Assembly: GCF_002980575.1 (NCBI RefSeq)
Contig: NZ_PVBS01000004.1
Coordinates: 227,334-291,333, forward strand
DNA: 64,000 nt
Origin: Sphingobacterium gobiense
GTDB lineage: Bacteria > Bacteroidota > Bacteroidia > Sphingobacteriales > Sphingobacteriaceae
Direction: 5' to 3'
The notes beneath the pieces were generated by a model. It was not told the DNA's origin. It did no database searches and saw nothing but the letters and a program-made list of their open reading frames with translations. Shown piece by piece: positions 53,441 to 62,168 of this stretch. Each line of letters begins with the position of its first letter. The first letter of the stretch is position 1. The translations under genes and the position numbers were made by a program.

Positions 53441-54181
53441 TTACATAAAATCAAACATCTCTGTTATTTGATAAAATCCTTTTTTATCTTGCACCCATTC
53501 CGCAGCGACTACGGCTCCTAAAGCAAAGCCGGCGCGACTATGTGCTGTGTGTTTAAATTCGATTTGATCCACTTCGGAGCTGTACAAAACCGTGTGTGTC
53601 CCTGGGACTTCTTCAATGCGGTGACTTTCAATTAATAATTCATCCGATTTTGGGATTAACCCCTCGCCCTCACCAATAATATCGTTAACCCATTTTGTTT
53701 TATCGGATGTGTTTTCTAAAATGCCTTCGGCAATGGTGATTGCGGTTCCGCTTGGAGCATCGAGCTTATGGATATGGTGTATTTCCTCCACCTGTACGTC
53801 GTATTGCTTATAAGGGCTCATGGCTTTTGCCAATAATTTGTTTACGTGAAAGAAAACATTTACGCCGATGCTAAAATTAGAGCCATAGAGCATTGTTTGA
53901 TTTTCATCTTCACATATCGATTTTACTTCATCTAAATGATCATACCAACCTGTAGTTCCTACGACAATAGGTAAATTTGCTTCAAAGCACAAATGGATAT
54001 TGTCCAGTGCAGCTGCCGGTTCACTAAAATCTATGGCGACGTCTGCTTCCGCAATATCATCTGCTGAAATCGATTCGCGATTATTTTTATCGACAACGAG
54101 AAAAATTTCGTGGCCTCGCTTCATCGAAAATTTTTCGATGAGCTGTCCCATTTTGCCGTATCCTAAAATTACTATTTTCAT
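53441..54181 (-). CDS. dapB: 4-hydroxy-tetrahydrodipicolinate reductase
   Basis: 246-residue NAD(P)H enzyme of lysine and meso-diaminopimelate synthesis. N-terminal Rossmann motif GYGKMGQ, mid-domain VGTTGWY, and catalytic/substrate motif EEIHHIHKLDAPSGTA are intact. Member of the minus-strand cluster parA-parB-DUF5683-dapB-lepB, a common Bacteroidota order. Confidence 0.97.
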   Translation of the reverse strand: MKIVILGYGKMGQLIEKFSMKRGHEIFLVVDKNNRESISADDIAEADVAIDFSEPAAALDNIHLCFEANLPIVVGTTGWYDHLDEVKSICEDENQTMLYGSNFSIGVNVFFHVNKLLAKAMSPYKQYDVQVEEIHHIHKLDAPSGTAITIAEGILENTSDKTKWVNDIIGEGEGLIPKSDELLIESHRIEEVPGTHTVLYSSEVDQIEFKHTAHSRAGFALGAVVAAEWVQDKKGFYQITEMFDFM

Positions 54182-54226
54182 TATAATAATTATTTCATGA
54201 GCTCGCTCGGCTCGTAACTGGTTAAT

Positions 54227-55009
54227 TTATTTTAAATTCATTGTTAGTTTGATACCTGGTGTTACGCCAAAGCCTCCTAAAGCGTGAGATCCGACCAACG
54301 CCGTATTCATTGAGGGCATAAGGGTAGGGCGGATCTTCATTGTCATGTCAGAACCAATATTCCATCTATATTTTAACATCGAATCCACGTATGCTTCTAC
54401 AACATTCAAGCCCCAAAAACCCGCCGTGATAAGAATCGTTAAATCCCGGTTTCTGCGACCATAATCTTTTTGCTGAACTAGACCTTGGGTGCCCCAATTG
54501 ATGAGGTCCGGATCATTCGGTTCGTCATTGTATTTTATACGATAGTCCAATTCATCCAAGAATTTTTTATAATACCATTGCCAGTAATCGAACACGACAT
54601 ACCCCGTGACCAACCCCCCATATATAATCGGCACTTTGACCCACCATAATCCTTTATTGGTATATTGTCCCCAACCGGGTAAAATCAAAGAACGCTTCCA
54701 GGCGGTACGAGAAAGATGTTCAATTTCCAAGCGCGTCGAATCTTTTTTGATATCCTTATAATAGTATTTTTCGCGTTCTTTCTCTGCTTTTTCCCTCGCT
54801 CTACGCTCTTTTCGCGTTTCTTTTCGTACGCTGTCTTGCACATTCCCGAGGGTATCTTGGGGCATATCTGCCGAATCCTGAAGTGCGACCTTTGTCATAA
54901 CGGTATCTATTGCCGTAGTATCTATAGCTTTCGTTATCGTATCCCGCTCCTGTGCGTGTATGCTAAACGTGGCGACTACAATCAAGAACAGTATAAATTT
55001 ATAACGCAT
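54227..55009 (-). CDS. DUF5683 protein, exported
   Basis: 260 residues with a Sec signal peptide (MRYKFILFLIVVATFSIHAQ). A long acidic/basic low-complexity stretch (about 45-100, with REKAEKEREKYYYKD) precedes the DUF5683 core: LILPGWGQYTNKGLWWVKV, then two hydrophobic segments. Its start overlaps the parB stop by one base. Function is not known; constant linkage to parB and dapB suggests an envelope role tied to growth. Confidence 0.85.
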   Translation of the reverse strand: MRYKFILFLIVVATFSIHAQERDTITKAIDTTAIDTVMTKVALQDSADMPQDTLGNVQDSVRKETRKERRAREKAEKEREKYYYKDIKKDSTRLEIEHLSRTAWKRSLILPGWGQYTNKGLWWVKVPIIYGGLVTGYVVFDYWQWYYKKFLDELDYRIKYNDEPNDPDLINWGTQGLVQQKDYGRRNRDLTILITAGFWGLNVVEAYVDSMLKYRWNIGSDMTMKIRPTLMPSMNTALVGSHALGGFGVTPGIKLTMNLK

Positions 55010-55926
55010 TACCAGTCCAATAATTCCAAAATACGACTTAAGTCGTCTTCACTTTCAAACGGGATTTCAATGGCCCCTTTGCCTCTACTGTTTTTCAAGT
55101 TTAACTTTACACGGGTAGAAAATCTAGAAGCCAGATCATCTTCTATTTTTTGGTATTGGAAGTCCAATTGCTTGCCTACCGGATTTTTTTTCGGTTTGTT
55201 CTGTTGTTGTATATTACGTACCAAAATCTCGGTCATCCGTACAGAAAGCCCTTTGTCGATAATTTCTTGATAAACATAGAGCTGCTTTTCTATTTCGCCT
55301 ACGTTGATCAGCGCACGCGCATGCCCCATAGAAATCTGCCCGTCACGGATACCTGCTTGAATAACGGGAGGTAATTTCAACAAACGAAGATAGTTTGTTA
55401 CGGTTGAGCGATTTTTACTTACCCGTTCGCCAAGCTCTTCTTGTTTAAGGTCACACTCTTCAATCATACGTTGAAAGCTCAATGCGACTTCAATTGCATT
55501 GAGGTTCTCGCGCTGAATATTCTCAATAAGTGCCATCTCCAGCATCTGCTGGTCATTGGCCGTGCGAACGTATGCAGGTATATCATCGATTCCGGCTAAT
55601 TTTACTGCTCGTAGTCGACGCTCTCCACTGATTAATTGGTACTCATTTTTGCTTACCTGCCGTACCGTAATAGGTTGGATTAATCCTTGTACTTTGATCG
55701 ATTCGGAAAGCTCCTGTAAGGCTTGTTCGTCGAAATCCGTACGGGGTTGGAAGGGGTTAACGGCGACCTGGTTAACTTTAATGAAATTGATACTGCCAGC
55801 AGCCGTATTGGTATTTTCTTTCGCTACAGAATCTGTTTTACCCGCGTTTTTTGTCACTTGTACATCATCGCCTTGCAATAGTGCACCCAAGCCCTTTCCT
55901 AATCCTGTTTTTCTTTGTAATGCCAT
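55009..55926 (-). CDS. parB: chromosome-partitioning protein ParB
   Basis: 305-residue DNA-binding CTPase that loads at parS and spreads. N-terminal partner region KTGLGKGLGALL (ParA-contacting), CTP-binding box QLISGERRLRAVKLAG, helix-turn-helix NRSTVTNYLRLLKLP and a C-terminal dimer domain. No parS (TGTTTCACGTGAAACA-like) site was found in the window by eye; the nearest look-alike inside dapB (around 53840) lacks a base. Confidence 0.97.
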   Translation of the reverse strand: MALQRKTGLGKGLGALLQGDDVQVTKNAGKTDSVAKENTNTAAGSINFIKVNQVAVNPFQPRTDFDEQALQELSESIKVQGLIQPITVRQVSKNEYQLISGERRLRAVKLAGIDDIPAYVRTANDQQMLEMALIENIQRENLNAIEVALSFQRMIEECDLKQEELGERVSKNRSTVTNYLRLLKLPPVIQAGIRDGQISMGHARALINVGEIEKQLYVYQEIIDKGLSVRMTEILVRNIQQQNKPKKNPVGKQLDFQYQKIEDDLASRFSTRVKLNLKNSRGKGAIEIPFESEDDLSRILELLDW

Positions 55927-55927
55927 A

Positions 55928-56725
55928 CTATATTGTTGCTGTTTGCGAGTTTTCTGTAACTAAACCGTTTTTCTGTAATATTTCACGCGCGAGGTTCAAA
56001 TAGTTGATAGCGCCTTTGCACGATGCATCGTGCATGATAACCGAAATACCAAAGCTAGGCGCTTCACTTAAACGTGTATTTCGTTGAATGATGGTGTCAA
56101 AAACTAAGTCACTGAAATGCGTCCTGACTTCTTCGACCACTTGATTCGAAAGGCGTAAACGTACATCGTACATCGTTAATAGGATACCTTCGATTTCTAA
56201 ACTGGTGTTCAACCGTGTTTGAACGATTTTAATGGTATTCAATAGTTTCCCCAAGCCTTCCAATGCAAAGTATTCGCATTGTACAGGAATAATAACCGAA
56301 TCAGATGCTGTTAAAGCGTTGATGGTAATTAATCCTAAAGAGGGTGAACAGTCTATGATAATGAAGTCGTAGTCGTCTTTTACTTCATCTAACATTTTCT
56401 TCATTTTGAACTCGCGTTCATGCATATTGATCATTTCAATCTCTGCACCTACGAGGTCAATATGTGCCGGTAGCAGATCGAGGTTAGGTGTGTCTGTTTG
56501 CTGAATAGCCTCGCGTGGGGGGAGGTCGTTTACCAAACATTCGTATACGCTCGCTTTGATCATTCGGGGGTCAAAACCAATCCCCGAAGTGGAATTTGCT
56601 TGAGGGTCGGCATCTACCAACAACGTCTTATGCTCCAAAACAGCCAAACTCGCCGCCAAATTGATGGAAGTTGTTGTTTTTCCTACACCGCCTTTCTGAT
56701 TGGCTATTGCTATTATTTTTCCCAT
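55928..56725 (-). CDS. parA: chromosome-partitioning ATPase ParA (Soj)
   Basis: 265-residue deviant-Walker ATPase. P-loop NQKGGVGKTTTSINLA at the N-terminus, Walker A' / B region VDADPQANST and IIDCSPSLGL. No N-terminal DNA-binding extension, so it is the chromosomal Soj type. One base separates it from parB. Confidence 0.97.
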   Translation of the reverse strand: MGKIIAIANQKGGVGKTTTSINLAASLAVLEHKTLLVDADPQANSTSGIGFDPRMIKASVYECLVNDLPPREAIQQTDTPNLDLLPAHIDLVGAEIEMINMHEREFKMKKMLDEVKDDYDFIIIDCSPSLGLITINALTASDSVIIPVQCEYFALEGLGKLLNTIKIVQTRLNTSLEIEGILLTMYDVRLRLSNQVVEEVRTHFSDLVFDTIIQRNTRLSEAPSFGISVIMHDASCKGAINYLNLAREILQKNGLVTENSQTATI

Positions 56726-56773
56726 GAGATTGAAACCCTTTTTTATCTAAACGCCGACCGGATAAAACTTTTC

Positions 56774-56781
56774 CAAAGTTA
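56774..56781 (-). promoter_or_regulatory. candidate -7 box of the par operon
   Basis: Minus-strand TAACTTTG, perfect TAnnTTTG match, about 48 bases before the parA start. No TTTG at proper -33 spacing. Confidence 0.45.
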
Positions 56782-56836
56782 CGGCCAAATTTACATTCCT
56801 AAGATAAAGCAAATGCTTAAATGATGTTAAAAAACG

Positions 56837-56844
56837 TATTTTTG
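56837..56844 (+). promoter_or_regulatory. candidate -7 box of the flavin reductase gene
   Basis: TATTTTTG, perfect TAnnTTTG match, about 100 bases before the ATG at 56945. Lacks an obvious -33 element. Confidence 0.35.
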
Positions 56845-56944
56845 GCAAAAGCTCTTACCCAACGGCTAAGGTTGCTAAGATACAAAAAAATAGCATTACC
56901 CTTTTATATAGAATGAGGGCTTTTTGTAAAAGAAAAATAATTAG

Positions 56945-57466
56945 ATGAACTTAATTATATCGGGAACAAATCGCGAACGGAGCAACTCTTTAAAAATTGC
57001 TAAATATTATCAACAGGAATTACAGCGCAAGGGGGAATCGTGGGAATTGCTCTCGCTGTCTGATTTACCACGCGATATTACGGTGACGGATTTGTATGGG
57101 AAACGTAGTGAAGCTTTCGAACCTATACAGGCTTTAGTATCTAGGGCGCGTAAATTTGTTTTTATCATCCCCGAGTATAATGGCAGTTTTCCTGGGATAT
57201 TAAAGGTTTTTATGGATGCTTGCTCTTTTCCTGCTTCATTTTTTCATAAAAAAGCGGCACTAGTGGGCGTTTCCACAGGAAAATATGGGAATATACGGGG
57301 TGTCGACCACTTTACCGGGGTGTGTAACTACATGCGTATGCATGTATTACCTTTGAAAATTCATCTGCCTAAGGTGCAGGACGAGTTGGGGGATGATGAT
57401 CAGCTTATTGACGAATTGACCGCGAAATTTGTACAAGAGCAGATTGAAGAGATAGCTCGTTTCTAA
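56945..57466 (+). CDS. NADPH-dependent FMN reductase-like protein
   Basis: 173-residue flavodoxin-fold oxidoreductase. Phosphate-binding loop SGTNRERSNSLKIA at the N-terminus and IPEYNGSFPGILKVFMDA, the flavin-contact motif of NAD(P)H-dependent FMN/quinone/azo reductases. Physiological substrate unknown. Its stop codon interlocks with that of the convergent phosphatase gene. Confidence 0.88.
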   Translation: MNLIISGTNRERSNSLKIAKYYQQELQRKGESWELLSLSDLPRDITVTDLYGKRSEAFEPIQALVSRARKFVFIIPEYNGSFPGILKVFMDACSFPASFFHKKAALVGVSTGKYGNIRGVDHFTGVCNYMRMHVLPLKIHLPKVQDELGDDDQLIDELTAKFVQEQIEEIARF

Positions 57467-58293
57467 ACCGGACCGCTTATGATACTGTGAAGCAACTCTT
57501 CGACAGTGTTCTGAATTTTAGGAGTTTCCTTGGGGTATTCTCCGAGCGAACCTTTCTGTTCTTCGTAGCTAAATAGATTCCATTGGCCTTGATGGTATTC
57601 TAAGGCGGTAAGGTTTTCGATCCAATCACCGGAGTTCATATAGATACAGCGGCCTTTTTTCGTCTCTATATTTCGGATTTGTGGTTGATGGATATGACCG
57701 CAAATCACGTAATCATAGTTGTTTTCAATGGCCAGGTGTGATGCAGTCTCTTCAAAGTCTGAAATGAATTTGATAGCTTTTTTTACGGAGTTTTTGATCT
57801 TTTTCGATAAAGAATATTTATCGTATCCTAGCTTTGTCAAAAACCAGTTGATGATGTTATTCAACTGTATCAAACGGTCGTATCCCCAGCCGCCCAGTTT
57901 GGCAAGCCATTTTGTGTGTTGGATTGATGCGTCGAATACGTCTCCGTGAAAGAGCCAAGCTTTTTTGCCATCAATGTCAAGGAGTTTTCTGTTGGTAAGT
58001 TCAATTCGGCCAAACTGCATTTTGCCGAATTTCCGCAACATCTCATCATGATTTCCGGTTATATATACTACTTCGCAACCGTTATAGGCAAGGTCTAGCA
58101 CATATTTAAGTACACGGAGGTGTGATTCTGGAAAGTAGCTTTTCCTGAATTGCCAGATATCAATAATATCTCCATTGAGGATGAGTTTTTGGGGAGCAAT
58201 AGAGGTGAGGTATCTAAGAAGCTCTTCCGAGCGACAGCCGTACGTTCCCAAGTGAACGTCAGAAATAACGACAAGATCAACGTTTCGTTTCAT
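57463..58293 (-). CDS. LpxH-like UDP-2,3-diacylglucosamine diphosphatase
   Basis: 276-residue calcineurin-like phosphoesterase from the ATG at 58293 (MKRNVDLVVISDVHLG); an upstream in-frame start would add eight residues without support. All metal motifs are present: ISDVHLG, LNGDIIDIW, TGNHDEML and CGHIHQPQ. This family hydrolyses UDP-2,3-diacylglucosamine to lipid X in lipid A synthesis. No other lpx gene is adjacent, so the substrate is family-based. Confidence 0.85.
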   Translation of the reverse strand: MKRNVDLVVISDVHLGTYGCRSEELLRYLTSIAPQKLILNGDIIDIWQFRKSYFPESHLRVLKYVLDLAYNGCEVVYITGNHDEMLRKFGKMQFGRIELTNRKLLDIDGKKAWLFHGDVFDASIQHTKWLAKLGGWGYDRLIQLNNIINWFLTKLGYDKYSLSKKIKNSVKKAIKFISDFEETASHLAIENNYDYVICGHIHQPQIRNIETKKGRCIYMNSGDWIENLTALEYHQGQWNLFSYEEQKGSLGEYPKETPKIQNTVEELLHSIISGPV

Positions 58294-58357
58294 ATTCGTT
58301 TTTTTAAAGTAAATCAACTTTTGTTAACCCATCGTGTGCCGGAGATTAACAAATTGT

Positions 58358-58365
58358 CAAATTTA
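58358..58365 (-). promoter_or_regulatory. candidate -7 box of the LpxH-like gene
   Basis: Minus-strand TAAATTTG, perfect TAnnTTTG match, 65 bases before the chosen start at 58293. Confidence 0.4.
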
Positions 58366-58390
58366 CTTTCGGATGTCTATCAGTTGCTGT

Positions 58391-59032
58391 TCAGTCAACT
58401 ACGTATCCTAGCATATAGTCTTGAAACTTCTCGTAATATACCTGAAATGATTTTTCTATGCTGTCTTTACGCAATATAAGGGTCATGACACCTTGTGGTT
58501 TATATTGGAAAGGTAGGATGGTCATGTTTTCAAGAAAAGAGACGCCCTTATTACCTTGAAGTTTATAAACGGCTTCTTTGGCACACCAACAGGCATACAA
58601 CTGTTCTACGTTATTGTTTTGTATAAAGGCGAGCTCATTAGGCTTCATGAACTTTTCCTGGATACGCAATACTTTATCTTTAACAATTTCGAGGTCGATG
58701 CCACAAGGGCCTCTTTGGCTCATAATGAGCCCGGCGTAGTCGTAAGAATGTGTAAATGATATCTGATAGGGGTAATTCGGCAAATAGGGTTTTCCGTTTT
58801 CGTCCGATGGGCAGGAAATGAACCCATCTGTTTTGAGAAGGCAGCGGAGTAGGACACGCGATGCTAGCCAGTGTAGGGTACGTTTTCCCTTACTGAAACG
58901 TTCTAAAACGGATTTCTCTTGTTCGTCTAGCTGCAAGCGGTTTAACAGCTCTTCGGCCGTTTCCTCTATTTTCCATATAGCGAACCTCGTGTCGTTATCT
59001 AATTCCCGAAGGTATACCAATGCCATATCCAA
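58391..59032 (-). CDS. 4'-phosphopantetheinyl transferase superfamily protein
   Basis: 213-residue Sfp-type (two-lobed) enzyme that moves phosphopantetheine from CoA to carrier proteins. The magnesium-binding GIDLE and the WCAKEAVYK helix are intact, as is the ISFTHSYDYAG substrate strand. As no acpS is seen nearby, it may serve fatty-acid ACP or a secondary pathway. Start Met1 or Met3 are both possible. Confidence 0.92.
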   Translation of the reverse strand: MDMALVYLRELDNDTRFAIWKIEETAEELLNRLQLDEQEKSVLERFSKGKRTLHWLASRVLLRCLLKTDGFISCPSDENGKPYLPNYPYQISFTHSYDYAGLIMSQRGPCGIDLEIVKDKVLRIQEKFMKPNELAFIQNNNVEQLYACWCAKEAVYKLQGNKGVSFLENMTILPFQYKPQGVMTLILRKDSIEKSFQVYYEKFQDYMLGYVVD

Positions 59033-59075
59033 AAGTAAGAAAAAGGCTGCAAATGATTATGAGAATCGTGATATT

Positions 59076-59450
59076 CTATTTTTTCTCCGATGTGCTTCGG
59101 ATGATAACTTTGGGCGGGAATGTCCTATCAGGGATTGTATCATAGTTATCTAAGCTATCTGTTCCCGGCATCGGGGCTAGCCCTTTTCCAGACATCTTTC
59201 GCACAGGTGTAGTATAGCCTTTTGTGATATCATCTCTATGTGTAGGAATCTCCATGCTTTTGGATTTACGACGTTTACTGTTCTCGCTAATCATCATTTG
59301 ACTAGTGTCGGACTTTAACGAATTTATTGAAGTATCGATCGTTGCAAACAAGGTGCTGTCAGAAAGAAAAATGCTTCCTCTTTTTTCGGTTTGTTGGGCA
59401 GATGCTACCATGCATAGCAAGCCTGTACATATGGTAAAAACGAACTTCAT
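59076..59450 (-). CDS. small exported protein of unknown function
   Basis: 124 residues with a convincing Sec signal peptide (MKFVFTICTGLLCMVASAQ). The rest is polar, Ser/Thr/Lys-rich and probably disordered (SENSKRRKSKSMEIP; PPKVIIRSTSEKK). No family recognised. It sits in the same direction as the phosphopantetheinyl transferase gene, 43 bases upstream. Confidence 0.55.
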   Translation of the reverse strand: MKFVFTICTGLLCMVASAQQTEKRGSIFLSDSTLFATIDTSINSLKSDTSQMMISENSKRRKSKSMEIPTHRDDITKGYTTPVRKMSGKGLAPMPGTDSLDNYDTIPDRTFPPKVIIRSTSEKK

Positions 59451-59515
59451 ATCATAATGCGTAAGTTTATAGTTATTAAAGTTACGTAAAAAAGTTGATT
59501 TATAGGCTATTTGCT

Positions 59516-59553
59516 GTTAAATAGTGTTAAAGGCTAGTCTTTAACGGTTAGCC
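59516..59553 (+). repeat. direct repeats and inverted repeat before the histidine kinase
   Basis: Three TTAAA/TTAAC-type units begin at 59516 (TTAAATAG), 59527 (TTAAAGGCTAG) and 59541 (TTAACGGTTAG); the last two match at nine of eleven positions. GGCTA (59532-59536) and TAGCC (59549-59553) also form an inverted repeat. They lie just upstream of a -7 box and could bind the adjacent response regulator. Confidence 0.4.
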
Positions 59554-59558
59554 ATACC

Positions 59559-59566
59559 TATTTTTG
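59559..59566 (+). promoter_or_regulatory. -7 box of the two-component operon
   Basis: TATTTTTG, perfect TAnnTTTG match, ending ten bases before the ATG at 59577; the leader would be only a few bases. Confidence 0.5.
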
Positions 59567-59576
59567 TAGATAGAGG

Positions 59577-61436
59577 ATGAAGAAGCGTAGTATCACACTA
59601 ATTATATGGTTAATGTCTGTAGCCCTTGTGGGGGTAATGGCCATGCAATACTATTTTATTAGGGAGTCTTTTAAACAGAAATCCCAGCTTTTTGACGAGG
59701 CAGTTACGGCTGCACTTGCTTCGGTTGCAAGCAAGATTGAAAAGCAAGAGATTTTCGAGTTTGCCCGCGAGCAGGACCGAATTAATCAAGAGAAGTTTAA
59801 AGCCGACCAAGCTATGCGAGAGCGTAATGAACAGCTTTTAGCTGGTCAATTGGAAATTCAGGAGCGGATAAAAAAATTACAACAGCAACAATTCGCCTAT
59901 GAGCAGCGTTATCGAGAAGAGGAAGAGAACTTAAAAGCACTTGCCCCGAATGCGATTTATGTTAACAATGCGTTCTACGAAACATATATCAGAAGAAAAC
60001 GTTATCAAACCTATATAGATTTTAATGTTGTCAATAAATATGTGGGCGAGGGATATTTTGATACAGATATACAATTATCTGCCAAGCGTGAAGTGCCGTT
60101 AGTTCCGGCAAAAGATGACAGTACGCGGTTTATCATTCCGTATTTTAGAAATAACCGGGTAGAGGCAATGCAGACCGCTACGCTGATTCCTCGGACTAAC
60201 GGGGAAATTGCAGACCAGCTACAGGAACTGGAGAACCAATTGGGAGCACTAAACGTGAAGAAATTGCAACAGGCGACTACACTTTTTGATACGTTAGCTA
60301 TCATAGGTGGTAAAAGTGAAGATATTCTAAAAGATATAGAATCGAGTATATTGCTTGCAAAAAAGCCGTTTCGTGAACGCTTGAACATAAAGTTTTTAAA
60401 AAGAGAACTTGACGCGGAGCTAAACAAACGTGATATTTATGTTCCGTTTAATATTGAAGTACGGGATGATCAAAGTTATATTATCTATGAAACGTTGCAA
60501 AGCAACAATCCTAAAACAAAAAAGCAATTCGCGAAGTATAGTACAAAATTATTTGAAAATGATCTGAACAGTTCGCCGGGACTTCTCTCGATTTATTTTC
60601 CGAATAAATCTTCGGTGATTCGGGATACGATGAGTTATATGCTCTTACCCATGATCGCATTGTTAGCGTTGCTCATCGGCGCCTTTGCTTATACGTTAAG
60701 CATTATTTTTAAGCAAAAGAAGATTTCGGAGATGAAAACGGATTTCATGAATAATATGACCCACGAATTTAAGACGCCGGTGGCAACTATTATGATAGCG
60801 AGTGAATCTCTCCGTGATCCCGAGATTGCTGCTGATGGCAAGCGTGTAGATAGGTTGGCAAATATTATTTACGATGAGAATGTTCGGCTTGGTAACCATA
60901 TCGAGCGGGTATTAAACATAGCTCGTTTAGAGAAAGAGAATTTAAAAATAGAAAAGGTAGATGTCCATATCAATTCCGTCGTTTCTGGTGTTTTAGATAG
61001 TATGAACCTACAGCTCCAACGAGCAAACGGAATACTCCATATGGATATAGCTGCTCCCGATGATTTAGTGGTTGGGGATGAACTTCATTTGTCTAATGTG
61101 TTTTTTAACTTAGTGGACAACGCCATCAAGTATAGCAAAGACGCTCCTGAAATTACAGTAAAGACGTATAACACAAAACATACTATAATTGTGACTATCG
61201 CGGATAAAGGAATGGGGATGACAAAAGACCAAAAGGAAAAGATTTTTGACCAGTTCTATCGGATTCCGACAGGAAATGTACATAATGTTAAGGGGTTTGG
61301 GCTAGGACTAAGTTACGTCAATGATATTATAAAACGGCTTAATGGTAAAATTCAGGTGAAAAGTGAAAAAGACAAAGGCACAATCTTTGAGTTAACTTTT
61401 CCCTTAAAAGGTATAACACCTGATCGAGAAGCATAA
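59577..61436 (+). CDS. membrane sensor histidine kinase
   Basis: 619-residue two-component sensor. Helix 1 near 9-27, a large periplasmic region (about 28-355) with a coiled-coil stretch around 75-120 (ERIKKLQQQQFAYEQRYREE), helix 2 near 358-380. No HAMP domain is apparent. HisKA box MTHEFKTPVATIM with the phosphorylated His, then HATPase: N box FFNLVDNAIKYS, G1 IADKGMGM, F box FDQFYRIP and G2 GFGLGLSYV. Paired with the regulator 14 bases downstream. Signal unknown. Confidence 0.95.
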   Translation: MKKRSITLIIWLMSVALVGVMAMQYYFIRESFKQKSQLFDEAVTAALASVASKIEKQEIFEFAREQDRINQEKFKADQAMRERNEQLLAGQLEIQERIKKLQQQQFAYEQRYREEEENLKALAPNAIYVNNAFYETYIRRKRYQTYIDFNVVNKYVGEGYFDTDIQLSAKREVPLVPAKDDSTRFIIPYFRNNRVEAMQTATLIPRTNGEIADQLQELENQLGALNVKKLQQATTLFDTLAIIGGKSEDILKDIESSILLAKKPFRERLNIKFLKRELDAELNKRDIYVPFNIEVRDDQSYIIYETLQSNNPKTKKQFAKYSTKLFENDLNSSPGLLSIYFPNKSSVIRDTMSYMLLPMIALLALLIGAFAYTLSIIFKQKKISEMKTDFMNNMTHEFKTPVATIMIASESLRDPEIAADGKRVDRLANIIYDENVRLGNHIERVLNIARLEKENLKIEKVDVHINSVVSGVLDSMNLQLQRANGILHMDIAAPDDLVVGDELHLSNVFFNLVDNAIKYSKDAPEITVKTYNTKHTIIVTIADKGMGMTKDQKEKIFDQFYRIPTGNVHNVKGFGLGLSYVNDIIKRLNGKIQVKSEKDKGTIFELTFPLKGITPDREA

Positions 61437-61450
61437 AAAACTAACATTGT

Positions 61451-62137
61451 ATGCAGAAAATATTATTAGCTGAAGATGACCCTAACTTAGGTGAACTTCT
61501 AAAAGATTACTTGGAATTAAAAGGGAAATTTGATGTGACATTGACTCAAGATGGCGATGAAGCGCTTACTGCTTTCCGTAAAGACGAATATGACTTGTGC
61601 ATTTTTGATGTGATGATGCCGAAAAAGGATGGGTTTTCGCTCGGCAAAGACATCCGTAAAATGGATAAAACGGTGCCTATTATCTACGCTACGGCAAAAG
61701 GTATGATGGAAGATAAAACGCAGGCATTCGAATTGGGAGGAGACGATTACATCACGAAGCCGTTTCGAGTAGAAGAGCTATTACTCCGTATAAACGCATT
61801 GTTAAAACGCGTGTCCAAGGATAAAGAAGAGGAATTAGCAGATAAGTTCGAGATTGGGGATTATTTCTTCGATTATACCAGTCAGCTAATTTCTTATAAA
61901 GGTCAACAACAAAAGCTGTCGACTAAAGAAGCAGAGCTGTTGCGGTTATTGTGCCTGAAAAAAAACGATGTGCTTACCAGAGAGGAAGCACTGGTGAAAA
62001 TTTGGCACGATGACAATTATTTTACGGGCCGTAGTATGGATGTTTTCTTGAGTAAATTACGTAAATATCTCAAAGAAGATGCTAATGTCGAGATTGTCAA
62101 TGTACACGGTAAAGGGTATAAGTTATTAGTAAGTTAA
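61451..62137 (+). CDS. OmpR/PhoB-family response regulator
   Basis: 228 residues: receiver domain (acidic pocket AEDDPNLGE, phosphorylated Asp in CIFDVMMPKKDG, Lys in YITKPF) and C-terminal winged-helix DNA-binding domain (LSTKEAELLRLLCLKKNDVL; RSMDVFLSKLRKYL; NVHGKGYKLL). Acts with the preceding kinase; repeats upstream of the kinase gene may be its own targets. Terminated by the hairpin at 62136. Confidence 0.96.
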   Translation: MQKILLAEDDPNLGELLKDYLELKGKFDVTLTQDGDEALTAFRKDEYDLCIFDVMMPKKDGFSLGKDIRKMDKTVPIIYATAKGMMEDKTQAFELGGDDYITKPFRVEELLLRINALLKRVSKDKEEELADKFEIGDYFFDYTSQLISYKGQQQKLSTKEAELLRLLCLKKNDVLTREEALVKIWHDDNYFTGRSMDVFLSKLRKYLKEDANVEIVNVHGKGYKLLVS

Positions 62138-62168
62138 TAGGGCGCACAGAATGCGCCCTATTATTTTA
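62136..62168. terminator. bidirectional terminator between the regulator and pfkA
   Basis: AATAGGGCGCA (62136-62146) pairs perfectly (11 bp) with 62152-62162 around a five-base loop; T-rich tail on the plus strand. It overlaps the stop region of the regulator and serves both convergent genes. Confidence 0.85.

Noticed and set aside
53838..53855. parS-like TGTTTACGTGAAAG inside dapB near parB
   Set aside because: Lacks one base of the TGTTTCACGTGAAACA consensus and the right half does not match; not a convincing parS.
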